Origin: Pseudoflavonifractor intestinihominis
Lineage (GTDB): Bacteria; Bacillota; Clostridia; Oscillospirales; Oscillospiraceae
Reading direction: 5' to 3'
Length of the DNA: 64,000 nt
Assembly: GCF_040096055.1 (NCBI RefSeq)
Contig: NZ_JBBMFK010000001.1
Span: forward strand, 124,001 to 188,000
Part shown: positions 8,239 to 16,355 of the stretch, piece by piece
Layout: each line of letters starts with the position of its first letter
Numbering within the stretch: the stretch's first letter is position 1
The notes under the pieces: generated by a model
Seen by the model: the letters and a program-made list of their open reading frames with translations, nothing else
What the model was told of the DNA's origin: nothing
Databases searched by the model: none
Position numbers and translations under genes: made by a program

Positions 8239-8728
8239 AATAGGTTGATTGCACTCCTTAATTTGTGTTGTATTCCAAGATTGAAAGGGATGTAACAGAC
8301 ACATGAGCGCACCAAAACAAGGCGATTCCGCCCGCTCTTTTCGGCCCTGCCTCGCCGGAAAAAGGGGCGGCCATTCGCCGCCGGTGCTGTATATCCGTGT
8401 CTTTGCCTTATCTCAGGTGCGCACAGCGCACATAAAGCCAAATCGCATACGCTCGACCCCGGAGGGGAGCATCCTGTGGTTTAGTATACCACACGGATGG
8501 GGAAAAGTATACAGAAACTTTTCGCCCCCATTCGCCGCCGGTGGGTTTCCGCGCTCCTTTTATATATAAAGGTATGTCCGCGTGCGGCGTGCATGGCCGC
8601 AGGGGAAGGACAGGGGGAGCGCATCTCCGGCGGCAGGGGAAATTCCAAAAGGGACTTTCTTTTTCGGCCAAAATCAAGTATCCTGTTTTCAGCAGTCCGG
8701 GCCTGGCCCGGAGAGAGGAGAGGGGACC
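8239..8728. other. 490-bp gene-free region with a 16-bp direct repeat
   Basis: I see no convincing gene here. CCATTCGCCGCCGGTG occurs at 8371-8386 and again at 8528-8543. A TATACT-like -10 on the minus strand near 8473-8478 could serve rnj, and an AT-rich run (TTTATATATAAA) lies at 8559-8570. The rest is low-complexity GC-rich leader sequence. Confidence 0.5.
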
Positions 8729-8947
8729 ATGGAGGAGATCAGGCCGGGCCGTTACCGGCATTTCAAGGGCAGGGAGTACCGGGTGTTTTTCACCGCCCGC
8801 CATTCGGAGACGGAGGAGCTGATGGTGGTCTACCAGCCCCTGTACGGCGAGGGGGGCATGTGGGTGCGCCCGGCGGCCATGTGGAGCGAGCATGTGGAGC
8901 GGGACGGGTACTCCGGCCCCAGATTCGTGTATATTGGAGGAGAATAA
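8729..8947 (+). CDS. DUF1653 domain protein
   Basis: A 72-residue single-domain protein with the hallmarks of DUF1653: 'IRPGRYRHFKGREYRV', 'ARHSETEELMVVYQPLYG', 'MWVRPAAMW' and the end 'PRFVYIGGE'. The domain is a small beta-rich fold of unknown function. Start ATG 8729 has a purine-rich GAGAGGAGAGGGG stretch upstream. The stop is two bases before the GTG of the next gene, so the pair form an operon. Confidence 0.92.
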   Translation: MEEIRPGRYRHFKGREYRVFFTARHSETEELMVVYQPLYGEGGMWVRPAAMWSEHVERDGYSGPRFVYIGGE

Positions 8948-8949
8948 GG

Positions 8950-9282
8950 GTGAATATCCAGATTTTCGGCAAGTCCAAGTGCTTTGACACCAAGAAGGCG
9001 GAGCGGTACTTCAAGGAGCGGCGGATCAAGTTCCAGGCGGTGGACCTGGTGAAGTTCGGCATGAGCCGCGGGGAGCTCCAGAGCGTGAAGAACGCGGTTG
9101 GGCTGGAGAACCTGGTGGACTGGGACAACCCGGACGCGGCCATCCTCCGCTACCTGGCTGGGGAGGGGGACAAGCTGGAGAAGCTGCTGGACAACCCCAG
9201 ACTCATCCGCACCCCCGTGGTGCGCAACGGCCGCCAGGCCACCGTGGGGTACTGCCCCGACGTGTGGAAGGACTGGACGTGA
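8950..9282 (+). CDS. ArsC/Spx-like thioredoxin-fold protein
   Basis: A 110-residue member of the arsenate-reductase-related family (Spx/MgsR/YffB type). It has the N-terminal strand 'VNIQIFGKSKCFDTKKAERYF' with a single Cys at the active-site position, the 'RRIKFQAVDLVKFGMSRGELQS' segment, and the C-terminal 'RTPVVRNGRQATVGY'. There is no CX2C pair, so it is either a thiol-dependent reductase or a protein-binding adaptor. GTG 8950 is selected because GGAGGAG (8937-8943) ends six bases before it, overlapping the end of the DUF1653 gene. Confidence 0.85.
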   Translation: MNIQIFGKSKCFDTKKAERYFKERRIKFQAVDLVKFGMSRGELQSVKNAVGLENLVDWDNPDAAILRYLAGEGDKLEKLLDNPRLIRTPVVRNGRQATVGYCPDVWKDWT

Positions 9283-9379
9283 GCGAAAGACAGCACGGCA
9301 CTTTTTTTGCCCTTGAGGGGGAAATCTTTAATAAATGTGACATATGTGTAAACAAACGATGAACCTTTTTCCGTGTTCA

Positions 9380-9408
9380 TTGACAAAGCGGAAGCCCGGG
9401 GGTATGCT
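9380..9408 (+). promoter_or_regulatory. Sigma-A promoter of the MarR gene
   Basis: TTGACA (9380-9385), 17-base spacer, TATGCT (9403-9408). It lies 64 bases upstream of the marR-type start codon. Confidence 0.75.
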
Positions 9409-9471
9409 TTTTTCGTGCGCGAAGCGAAGTATCCGGCGGGTCCGCCTGCCGGAAGAAAGGAACGGACGCGG

Positions 9472-9906
9472 ATGAAGGAATCCAATGATATTTTAATGAG
9501 CTACCTGCGGGTGACGCAGCATATGTCCCAGCATTTTCGCAGCCATTTCGGCCGCCTGAACCTGACCTTCCCTCAGGCCCTGGTGCTGACCGTGCTGGGA
9601 GAGGACGGACCCATGCCCATCAGTGCCCTGGCCGAGCGGACCGGCAGCGCCAACTCCACCGTCTCGGGCATCGTGGACCGGCTGGAGAAGCTGGAGCTGG
9701 CCCGCCGGGAGCGGTCTGAGACCGACCGCCGGGTGATCTATGTCACCGCCACGGAGAAGTATCAGGACCTGCGGCAGAAGGCCAAAACCGATGTTTCGGG
9801 CTATTTTGCCACGGTGCTCAACACCATGGAGCCCCAGGACAGAGAGATGGTCCTCACCGCGCTGGAAAAACTGGACCAGGCCCTGACCCAGTGCGGAGAC
9901 TCCTGA
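9472..9906 (+). CDS. MarR-family transcriptional regulator
   Basis: A 144-residue winged-helix repressor. The dimerisation helix 'ILMSYLRVTQHMSQHFRSHF' is followed by 'LTFPQALVLTVLGEDGPMPISALAERTG', the recognition helix 'ANSTVSGIVDRLEKLELARR' and the wing 'RSETDRRVIYVTATEK'. The C-terminal helices close the dimer. The ligand cannot be told. No obvious divergent target lies next to it; the next gene is a secreted glycosidase-like protein in the same orientation. ATG 9472 has AAAGGA at 9456-9461. Confidence 0.92.
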   Translation: MKESNDILMSYLRVTQHMSQHFRSHFGRLNLTFPQALVLTVLGEDGPMPISALAERTGSANSTVSGIVDRLEKLELARRERSETDRRVIYVTATEKYQDLRQKAKTDVSGYFATVLNTMEPQDREMVLTALEKLDQALTQCGDS

Positions 9907-10011
9907 GACCAAAAGGGGATGCTTTTTTTCCCGGCATGTGATATGATACCTGCACACGGGGTATTATGGAACCGGCAGAACTGAGCTGACCGGGAAAGGA
10001 CGGACATTTCC

Positions 10012-11148
10012 ATGAGAAGAAGGAATCACTACGGATACGGGGCCTACCGGGGCAAGTCCAAGCTCCGTACCTTTTTGAAGTTCGTGATCGCCGTGCTGGC
10101 CGTGGTGCTGGTGCTGCTGGTGGGGACCTTTTTCTTCCTCCAGCGGTATATGGTGGTCTCCTCCACCGGGGGCATCTACTTTGACCTGCCCTTCCTGAAC
10201 CGGGAGGAGGAATCCCCGCCGCCCAGCGAGACCGAGGAGACCCCGTCCATCGTGGTGGTCTCTCCCTCGCCCACGCCGGAGCCCACGCCCTCGCCGGAGC
10301 CCGAACCGGTGTACACCCGGGCGGTGGCCCTGCCCGACAGCCTGATCGCCGGCGGCGGCGTGCAGAATCTGTACGCGGCGGGAGGACTGGACCTGACGGC
10401 CTATACCGGCGGCAGCGACGCCGCCCCCATCCTGACCATGAAGGGCATCGACGGCCTGCTGGGGTACACCTCCGCCCAGACGGTGGCCCAGTCCGTGGGG
10501 GCCTCTTCGGCGGATACCGCCCGCAACGGGGATCTGACCGCTCTGTGCTCCGCCATGGACACGGCGGCCTATGTGTCCTGCTTCCGGGACAACACCGCCC
10601 CCTACCAGAACAACCAGCTGGCCCTGCGCACCAGCATCGGCAACTGGCGGGGCCCCGGGGAGATCCGCTGGATGACCCCGGAGAACGCCGACGTGCGGGC
10701 CTATCTGGCCGGCGTGTGCAGCGAGCTGGCCGGCCTGGGCTTTGACGAGATCATCCTGGACTACGCCGCCTTCCCCACCGAGGGCGACCTGTCCCTGATC
10801 CTCACCGGGGACCGGTACAACCCGGACACCTTCAGCCAGACGGTGGACGCCTTCTATCAGCAGGTGCGCCAGGCCATCGGCACCGGGGAGAACGCGCCGC
10901 TGCTGTCCATTGTTACCGACAAGACCACCCTGGCGCAGGGGAGCAATCCCCTCAGCGGCCAGACTCTGTCCGGCCTGTGCGCCGCGGCGGACCGGCTCTA
11001 TGTGAAGCTGGACGGCGGCGACCCGGCGGACTACTACCCCGCCCTGCGGGAGGCGGGCATGGAGAACCCGGAGGAGAACCTGGTGGTCATCCTGGACCAG
11101 GCCCCCATCGGAGACCTGCCCTACAGCTGGGCCGTACTGCCCCAATAA
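10012..11148 (+). CDS. Membrane-anchored putative glycoside hydrolase (DUF4015)
   Basis: 378 residues. A basic Arg/Tyr-rich N-terminus is followed by one transmembrane helix (about 26-45), then a low-complexity Pro/Glu/Ser linker (about 66-100, 'SPSPTPEPTPSPEPEP') and a C-terminal TIM-barrel domain of the DUF4015 putative glycosyl-hydrolase type. Signature segments are 'AAYVSCFRDNTAPY', 'TSIGNWRGPGEIRWMTPENADVRAY' and 'LGFDEIILDYAAFPTEG'. It probably acts outside the membrane on a cell-wall or host glycan; substrate unknown. ATG 10012 follows GGGAAAGGA. A long terminator follows. Confidence 0.8.
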   Translation: MRRRNHYGYGAYRGKSKLRTFLKFVIAVLAVVLVLLVGTFFFLQRYMVVSSTGGIYFDLPFLNREEESPPPSETEETPSIVVVSPSPTPEPTPSPEPEPVYTRAVALPDSLIAGGGVQNLYAAGGLDLTAYTGGSDAAPILTMKGIDGLLGYTSAQTVAQSVGASSADTARNGDLTALCSAMDTAAYVSCFRDNTAPYQNNQLALRTSIGNWRGPGEIRWMTPENADVRAYLAGVCSELAGLGFDEIILDYAAFPTEGDLSLILTGDRYNPDTFSQTVDAFYQQVRQAIGTGENAPLLSIVTDKTTLAQGSNPLSGQTLSGLCAAADRLYVKLDGGDPADYYPALREAGMENPEENLVVILDQAPIGDLPYSWAVLPQ

Positions 11149-11165
11149 GCAGAATATCTTCACAA

Positions 11166-11201
11166 AGATGTGAAACACACCTGTGTTTCACATCTTTTTT
11201 T
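11166..11201 (+). terminator. Strong Rho-independent terminator
   Basis: AGATGTGAAACACA (11166-11179) pairs with TGTGTTTCACATCT (11182-11195) over a two-base CC turn, followed by a run of T. It separates the DUF4015 gene from the V-ATPase promoter region. Confidence 0.93.
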
Positions 11202-11238
11202 CGTGGGAAAAAGATGACGGAAAAAGCAAGAAAAATTA

Positions 11239-11350
11239 TTTGGCAGCATAAAAAAGAATTTGATTGTGCTGTTTCTGCCAAAATACAACCGGTTGGAGCA
11301 GAGCGTTTCGGGTAAAAATGCTTGCAATCTATTGCGGACTCGTCTATTAT
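11239..11350 (+). promoter_or_regulatory. V-ATPase operon promoter and upstream inverted repeat
   Basis: TTGCAA (11322-11327), 17-base spacer, TATTAT (11345-11350) is the best promoter upstream of the ATPase operon. About 40 bp further up, TTTGGCAG (11239-11246) and CTGCCAAA (11275-11282) form a separated inverted repeat in an AT-rich stretch, which could be a regulator site. Confidence 0.55.
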
Positions 11351-11406
11351 TCTATATAAGTGGGAGAATTTAATTTGAAGGTCCCACACTGGAAGGCGGT
11401 GAAATC

Positions 11407-11721
11407 ATGTCCCTGGAAGCGATGAAAAAGATCACGGAGGCAGAGCAGGACACCCAGTCCCGTCGGGCAGGCGCGGCCGCTGAGGCCAAAAAGCTGGTAT
11501 CCGACGCGGAAAAGGCAGGGCGGGCACTGATCGAGCAGGCCAACGCCCAGGCCGAGGCCCAGGCCAAGGAGGCCATGGCCCAGGCGGAGAGCCGCGCAGC
11601 CCGCCGTACCGAAGAGATCCTGGCGGAAAAGCGCAGCGCCTGTGATGCGCTCCGGTCTGCCGCCCGTGAGCGGCTGCCGGCGGCGGTGGAACTGATAGTC
11701 GGAAGGGTTGTGAGCATCTAA
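11407..11721 (+). CDS. ntpF: V-type ATPase peripheral-stalk subunit (G/H type)
   Basis: A 104-residue, almost wholly alpha-helical coiled-coil protein rich in Ala, Glu, Lys and Gln ('EAKKLVSDAEKAG', 'NAQAEAQAKEAMAQAESRAARRTEEI'). This is typical of the AhaH/NtpF stalk subunit that pairs with subunit E. It is the first gene of the nine-gene operon, the position this subunit usually holds. ATG 11407 follows GGAAGGCGGTG. The TAA overlaps the ATG of ntpI (TAATG). Identification relies on coiled-coil character plus position. Confidence 0.85.
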   Translation: MSLEAMKKITEAEQDTQSRRAGAAAEAKKLVSDAEKAGRALIEQANAQAEAQAKEAMAQAESRAARRTEEILAEKRSACDALRSAARERLPAAVELIVGRVVSI

Positions 11722-13691
11722 TGGCCATCGTCAAGATGAAACGGCTGCGGGTCATCGCCCTGGCCTCCCAGCGGGACGAGCTGCTCCAGCGGCTGCTGCA
11801 CGCCGGGTGCGTGGAGGTCACCGAGCCCCAGGCGGAGCTCAGCGACCCGGAGTGGATGGCCCTGCTCAAGCGGGATACCTCCGCTCTGAGCGATGTGAAG
11901 GCCAGGCAGAACGCCGTCAACGGTGCGCTGGAAGCCCTGCAGAAGTACGCGCCCGAGAAAAAAGGCCTGTTCATCCACCGCCGCACCATCAAGGAACAGG
12001 AGTTCATGAGCGACGCGGCCATGAACTCCGCCCTCCACAGCGCGGCGGAGATCAACACCCGGGTGCAGCGCATCTCCCAGCTGTTCACCCAGGATAACCG
12101 GCTCACCGGCCAACGGGCCAGTCTGGTGCCCTGGTCCGGCCTGGACCTGAACCTGAACACCGGCGGCACGGAGCACGCCCGGGTCTCCTTCCACACCTGC
12201 CCCGCGGCGGTGGACCTGAGGGAGGTCCGCCAGGCGCTGGCCCAGGCGGCCCCCTCGGCGGAGCTGTTCCCCGTCAGCGCCGACCGGGAATTGCAGTATC
12301 TGCTTATCATGTGTCACCGGGCCGAGGCGGAGACCGTCACCGAGACCGTCCGCCCCTGGTCCTTCTCCACCGTCACCTTCAAGGATCTCAACGGTACGGC
12401 GGAGGAGAACATCGCCCGCATTGACGGCGAGCTGGAGGAACTCCGGGCCCGCCGGGAGAAGACAGCCGGGGAGATCGCCGCCATGGCGGACTGCCGCCGG
12501 GATCTCCAGGTGTGCTCCGACCGGCTGACCGCCGAGCTGAGCAAGGAGAGCGCCAAGGAGCGCCTGCTCACCAACGGCACCGTGGTGTTCCTGGAGGGGT
12601 GGATCAGCGAGCCGGGCATCCCCAGGGCCGAGTCGGAGATGCTGAAATTCGCCTGCGCCTGGGAGACCTCCGACCCCCTGGAAGAGGAGGAGCCCCCCAT
12701 CCTGCTCCACAACCCCAAGTGGATGACCCCCATCAACATGGTCACCGAGATGTACTCCCTGCCCGCCTACCGGGGCATCGACCCCAACCCCCTGATCTTC
12801 TGGTTCTTCCTGTTCTTCTTCGGTTTTATGTTTGCTGACGTGGCCTACGGCATCATCATCTGGGCCATCAGCTTTGTCATCACCAGGAAGTACAACCCCA
12901 AGGGCACGATGGGCTATATGTTCCGTTTGGGCCAGTATATGGGTATCTCCACCCTTATCTGCGGCATCTTTACCGGCGGATTCTTCGGCGACGTGATCCC
13001 CAAGGTGGCCGAGCAGATGTTCGGCATCCCGATGGAGGGACTGCCCCAGTGGCTCCAGACCTTCAGCAACGGTATTATCGTCAACCCCATCAACGACCCC
13101 ATGACCACCCTGATTATGGCTGTGGTCATCGGCGTAATCCAGCTGGTGTTCGGCCAGTGCATCCACATCTATATGTGCTTCCGGGACGGCCATCCCGCCG
13201 ACGGACTGCTGGATGTGGTGCCCTGGTGGCTCTTCTTCGGGTCCATCGGCCTGGTGGCCGCCGGCCAGCCCTGGTGGTGGATCCTGGTGGGCTGCGTTAT
13301 CCTCATCGCCACCCAGGGCCACACCAAGCGGGGCTTCTTCGGCAAGCTGTTCGGCGGCGTGGCCAGCCTGTATGACGTGACCAGCTGGCTGTCCGACGTG
13401 CTGTCCTACTCCCGCCTGATGGCCCTCATGCTGGCCACCTCGGTCATCGCCAGCGTAATGAACACCCTGGGTACCCTGGGCGGCCTGAGCGTGGGCGGCG
13501 TCATTTTGTTCGTGGTGGTGTTCCTTATCGGCCACGTGTTCAACGTGGGCGTCAACATCATCGGCACCTATGTCCACGCGGCCCGACTCCAGTACCTGGA
13601 GTTCTTCGGCAAGTTCTACGAGGAGGGCGGCCAGGCATTCCAGCCCATGACCTACAATACCAAATACGTGGATATCATTGAGGAGGAATAA
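11721..13691 (+). CDS. ntpI: V-type ATPase subunit I (a-type stator)
   Basis: 656 residues. A cytoplasmic N-terminal half with long coiled-coil segments (about 1-350) precedes a membrane half with seven to eight helices starting near 'LIFWFFLFFFGFMFADVAYG'. The essential Arg of the ion half-channel is expected in the 'LSYSRLMALMLATSVI' helix, where R is present. The stator carries the two aqueous half-channels through which ions reach the K ring. Length and topology fit bacterial NtpI. It starts within the stop codon of the previous gene. Confidence 0.95.
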   Translation: MAIVKMKRLRVIALASQRDELLQRLLHAGCVEVTEPQAELSDPEWMALLKRDTSALSDVKARQNAVNGALEALQKYAPEKKGLFIHRRTIKEQEFMSDAAMNSALHSAAEINTRVQRISQLFTQDNRLTGQRASLVPWSGLDLNLNTGGTEHARVSFHTCPAAVDLREVRQALAQAAPSAELFPVSADRELQYLLIMCHRAEAETVTETVRPWSFSTVTFKDLNGTAEENIARIDGELEELRARREKTAGEIAAMADCRRDLQVCSDRLTAELSKESAKERLLTNGTVVFLEGWISEPGIPRAESEMLKFACAWETSDPLEEEEPPILLHNPKWMTPINMVTEMYSLPAYRGIDPNPLIFWFFLFFFGFMFADVAYGIIIWAISFVITRKYNPKGTMGYMFRLGQYMGISTLICGIFTGGFFGDVIPKVAEQMFGIPMEGLPQWLQTFSNGIIVNPINDPMTTLIMAVVIGVIQLVFGQCIHIYMCFRDGHPADGLLDVVPWWLFFGSIGLVAAGQPWWWILVGCVILIATQGHTKRGFFGKLFGGVASLYDVTSWLSDVLSYSRLMALMLATSVIASVMNTLGTLGGLSVGGVILFVVVFLIGHVFNVGVNIIGTYVHAARLQYLEFFGKFYEEGGQAFQPMTYNTKYVDIIEEE

Positions 13692-13694
13692 GTT

Positions 13695-14177
13695 ATGGAA
13701 CTGCAAAACCTGATCGGTACCGGCATCGCCTTTATCGGCGCGTGCCTGGCGGTTGGTATGTCCTGCGCCGGCTCCGGCCGGGGCGTGGGTATCGCCGGTG
13801 AGGCGGCCGCCGGCGTGGTGTCCGAGGACCCCAGCAAGTTCGCCAAGACCCTGATCCTTCAGCTGCTGCCCGGCACCCAGGGCCTGTACGGCCTGGTCAT
13901 CTGGTTCTGGGCCATCTTCAACATGGGCCTGCTCGGCGGCGTGCCCACCCTGGACATCGGCGCCGGTATCGCCGTGTTCGGCGCCTGCCTGCCCATGGCC
14001 ATCGGCGGCTATGTGACCGCCGTCGCCCAGGGCCGCTGCGCCGCCGCCGGCATCGGCATCGTGGCCAAGCGCCCCGACCAGGCCTCCAAGGGCATCCTGA
14101 TGGCCCTGATGGTGGAGTTCTACGCCATCCTCTGCCTGCTGGCCTCCTTCCTGATGATCTTCTTCTTCGCCGCCTGA
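13695..14177 (+). CDS. ntpK: V-type ATPase proteolipid subunit K, Na+-type ion site
   Basis: A 160-residue proteolipid of four hydrophobic helices (a duplicated hairpin). The first hairpin has no carboxylate but carries 'LLPGTQ' (L58, T61, Q62). The second has Q112 ('VAQGR') and the essential E141 ('MVEFYAI'). This reproduces the Leu-Thr-Gln/Gln/Glu set that binds Na+ in Enterococcus hirae NtpK, with the same spacing between the second Gln and the Glu, so Na+ coupling is a sound inference. It starts four bases after ntpI. Confidence 0.95.
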   Translation: MELQNLIGTGIAFIGACLAVGMSCAGSGRGVGIAGEAAAGVVSEDPSKFAKTLILQLLPGTQGLYGLVIWFWAIFNMGLLGGVPTLDIGAGIAVFGACLPMAIGGYVTAVAQGRCAAAGIGIVAKRPDQASKGILMALMVEFYAILCLLASFLMIFFFAA

Positions 14178-14188
14178 GGTGAAACGCC

Positions 14189-14875
14189 ATGAATGGAATT
14201 GAAAAGATTACCCAGCGCATGGAGGACGACGCCCAGCGGGAGATCAACGAGGTCCTGACCACCGCCCGGACTCAGGCCGACGAGATCACCCGCCGCTGCC
14301 GGGAGCAGGCGGACAAGGAGAGCGCCGCCATCGTGGCCCGGGGTGAGAGCTCCGCCGCCGAGCGGGAAAAGCGGCTGGAGAGCATGGCGGAGATGGAATC
14401 CCGCAAGCTGGTCCTGGCCGCCAAGCAGGAGGTGCTGGACGAGGCCTTCACCATGGCGCTGGAAAAGCTGTGTACCCTCCCCGACGAGGAGTACATCGAG
14501 CTCCTGGCCGCCCTGGCCGTCAAGGCCGCCCGCACCGGCCGGGAGAAGGTCATCTTCTCCCAGAAGGACCGCAACCGGGTGGGCAAGGCCGTGGTCACCA
14601 AGGCCAACGACGCCCTGGCCCGCAAGGTGGCCCCCCGTCTCCCCAACGACCTGACCGACACCAAGGCCGGCGCCATCCTGGACAAGGTGGTCACCGGCGC
14701 CTCCGCCATCCTGGCGGGCACCGGCATGCTCACCCTGGCCGAGGAGACCCGGCCCATCAAGGGCGGCATCATCCTGTCCGACGGCGACGTGGAGACCAAC
14801 TGTACCTTTGAGACGCTGGTCCGCCTCCAGCGGGAGAACATCTCCGGCGAGGTGGCCAAGGTCCTCTTCGACTAA
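14189..14875 (+). CDS. ntpE: V-type ATPase subunit E
   Basis: 228 residues. An N-terminal coiled coil ('ITQRMEDDAQREINEVLTTARTQA') is followed by a globular C-terminal domain ending 'GGIILSDGDVETNCTFETL', the family signature, which packs against the catalytic head. With the G/H subunit it forms the peripheral stalk. ATG 14189 follows GAGGTGAAA. It is the fourth gene of the operon. Confidence 0.94.
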   Translation: MNGIEKITQRMEDDAQREINEVLTTARTQADEITRRCREQADKESAAIVARGESSAAEREKRLESMAEMESRKLVLAAKQEVLDEAFTMALEKLCTLPDEEYIELLAALAVKAARTGREKVIFSQKDRNRVGKAVVTKANDALARKVAPRLPNDLTDTKAGAILDKVVTGASAILAGTGMLTLAEETRPIKGGIILSDGDVETNCTFETLVRLQRENISGEVAKVLFD

Positions 14876-14938
14876 TTTCCCAGCCCGGGGCGGGAGAGCC
14901 GCCCGGAATCACTTCCTCTCGAAAGGAGGAATCACGGC

Positions 14939-15937
14939 TTGCCAAAGATCAAAGACACCGACTACCTCTTCCTCTCCACCCGCATCAAGTCCATGGAGCG
15001 CAACCTCCTCAACGGCGAGCGGCTGGAGCGCATGCTGGAGGCCAGAACGCCGGAGGACGCGGTCAAGGTCCTCACCGAGTGCGGCTGGCCCGACATGCCC
15101 AGAGTGGATCTGGATGAGCTGGACCGGGTGCTGACCCAGGAGCGGGACAAGACGCTGAAGGATCTCACCTCCTCCGCCCCTCATCCGGAGATTCTGGAGG
15201 TTTTCAAGGTCAAATACGACTACCACAACATCAAGACCCTGCTCAAGGCCGAGGCCATGGGGGTGGACCCGGAGCGGCTTCTGGTGTCCGCCGGCCGGGT
15301 GAGCGTGGAGGAGCTGACGGAGAAGCTCCGCTCCGGCGACCTGCGGGGCCTGCCGGGTATCCTCCAGGCCGCCGCCGGGGAGGCCCGGGAGGTGCTGGGC
15401 ACCACCGGCGACCCCCAGCTGGCCGACTTCGTGCTGGACCGGGCCTGCTACGCCGACATGGCCGACATCGCCAGCAAGTCGGGCAGCGCCTTCCTGGCCG
15501 GGTACGTCCGCATCACCGTGGACGCGGCCAACCTGCGCAGCGTGGTGCGTACCCTGCGCATGGGCAAGGGGGCGGAGTTCCTCAAGGGCGTCCTCTTCCG
15601 GGGCGGCAACGTGGACACCGGGCGGATCCTCTCCGCCGTGTCCTCCGGCGGCTCCATCGAGGAGATCTACACCACCTCCGCCCTGCGGGATGCGGCCGCC
15701 GCCGGCACCGCCGCCATTGCGGGGGGACGGCTCACCCACTTTGAGAAGCTCTGTGACGACGCCGTCACCGCCTACCTGGCGGGGGCCCGGTACGTGGCCT
15801 TCGGCGAGGCCCCCCTCATCGGCTACCTGGCCGCCCGGGAGACCGAGCTGACCAACGTGCGGGTCATCCTCTCCGGCCGTCTGGCCGGGCTGGACGCGGA
15901 TACCATCCGGGAAAGGCTGCGTGAGAGCTATGTCTAA
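14939..15937 (+). CDS. ntpC: V-type ATPase subunit C (d-type)
   Basis: A 332-residue, largely helical AC39/d-type subunit that links the rotor shaft to the proteolipid ring. Family-like segments include 'TDYLFLSTRIKSMERNLL', 'VFKVKYDYHNIKTLLKAE' and 'PLIGYLAARETELTNVRVIL'. The start is TTG 14939, eight bases after GAAAGGAGGA. No ATG or GTG is better placed, and the reading gives the expected N-terminus. A 63-bp spacer follows ntpE; the 3' end overlaps the start of the next gene. Confidence 0.94.
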   Translation: MPKIKDTDYLFLSTRIKSMERNLLNGERLERMLEARTPEDAVKVLTECGWPDMPRVDLDELDRVLTQERDKTLKDLTSSAPHPEILEVFKVKYDYHNIKTLLKAEAMGVDPERLLVSAGRVSVEELTEKLRSGDLRGLPGILQAAAGEAREVLGTTGDPQLADFVLDRACYADMADIASKSGSAFLAGYVRITVDAANLRSVVRTLRMGKGAEFLKGVLFRGGNVDTGRILSAVSSGGSIEEIYTTSALRDAAAAGTAAIAGGRLTHFEKLCDDAVTAYLAGARYVAFGEAPLIGYLAARETELTNVRVILSGRLAGLDADTIRERLRESYV

Positions 15938-16244
15938 CTGGAAAATCGCCGTCCTGGGGGACCGGGAGAGCGTCATGGGCTTCAAGGCCCTGGGGCTGGA
16001 GGTCTGCCCCGCCGAGACCGTGGAGGAGGCCAAGACCATCCTCCACCGCCTGGCCAAGGAGAACTGCGCCGTGGTGTACCTCACCGAGCAGTACGCCGCC
16101 GAGATGGGCCCGGAGATCGACCGCTACAAGGACGAGCTGACCCCGGCCATCATCCTCATCCCCGGCAAGGCCGGCAGCCTGGGCATCGGCATGGACAACA
16201 TCAGAATCGCCGTGGAGCGGGCCGTGGGCGCCGACATCTTATAA
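15930..16244 (+). CDS. ntpG: V-type ATPase subunit F
   Basis: A 104-residue central-stalk subunit (called NtpG in E. hirae), with 'WKIAVLGDRESVMGFKALGLEV' at the N-terminus and 'IILIPGKAGSLGIGMDNIRIAVERAVGADIL' as the C-terminal helix region (described here by its ends, 'ILIPGKAG' and 'VERAVGADIL'). It starts at ATG 15930 inside the end of ntpC; a GTG three codons earlier is an alternative. Confidence 0.92.
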   Translation: MSNWKIAVLGDRESVMGFKALGLEVCPAETVEEAKTILHRLAKENCAVVYLTEQYAAEMGPEIDRYKDELTPAIILIPGKAGSLGIGMDNIRIAVERAVGADIL

Positions 16245-16355
16245 AAGCCCATCCACCGGCAAACCTGTCACCTTACCAATTCAGACCTGAAGCGCCGGAG
16301 CGCGCATATTGGAGCTTCGCGCGCCTGAGCGTTTGTCAGAAAGAAGGTTGAAACA
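16245..16355 (+). promoter_or_regulatory. Intra-operon spacer with inverted repeats
   Basis: This is the longest gap inside the ATPase operon (111 bp). It contains interlocking GC-rich repeats: GAAGC...GCTTC and GCGCGC...GCGCGC between about 16287 and 16332. They could form a hairpin that sets relative amounts of the membrane and catalytic subunits, but there is no T run, so it is not a terminator. Confidence 0.35.
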
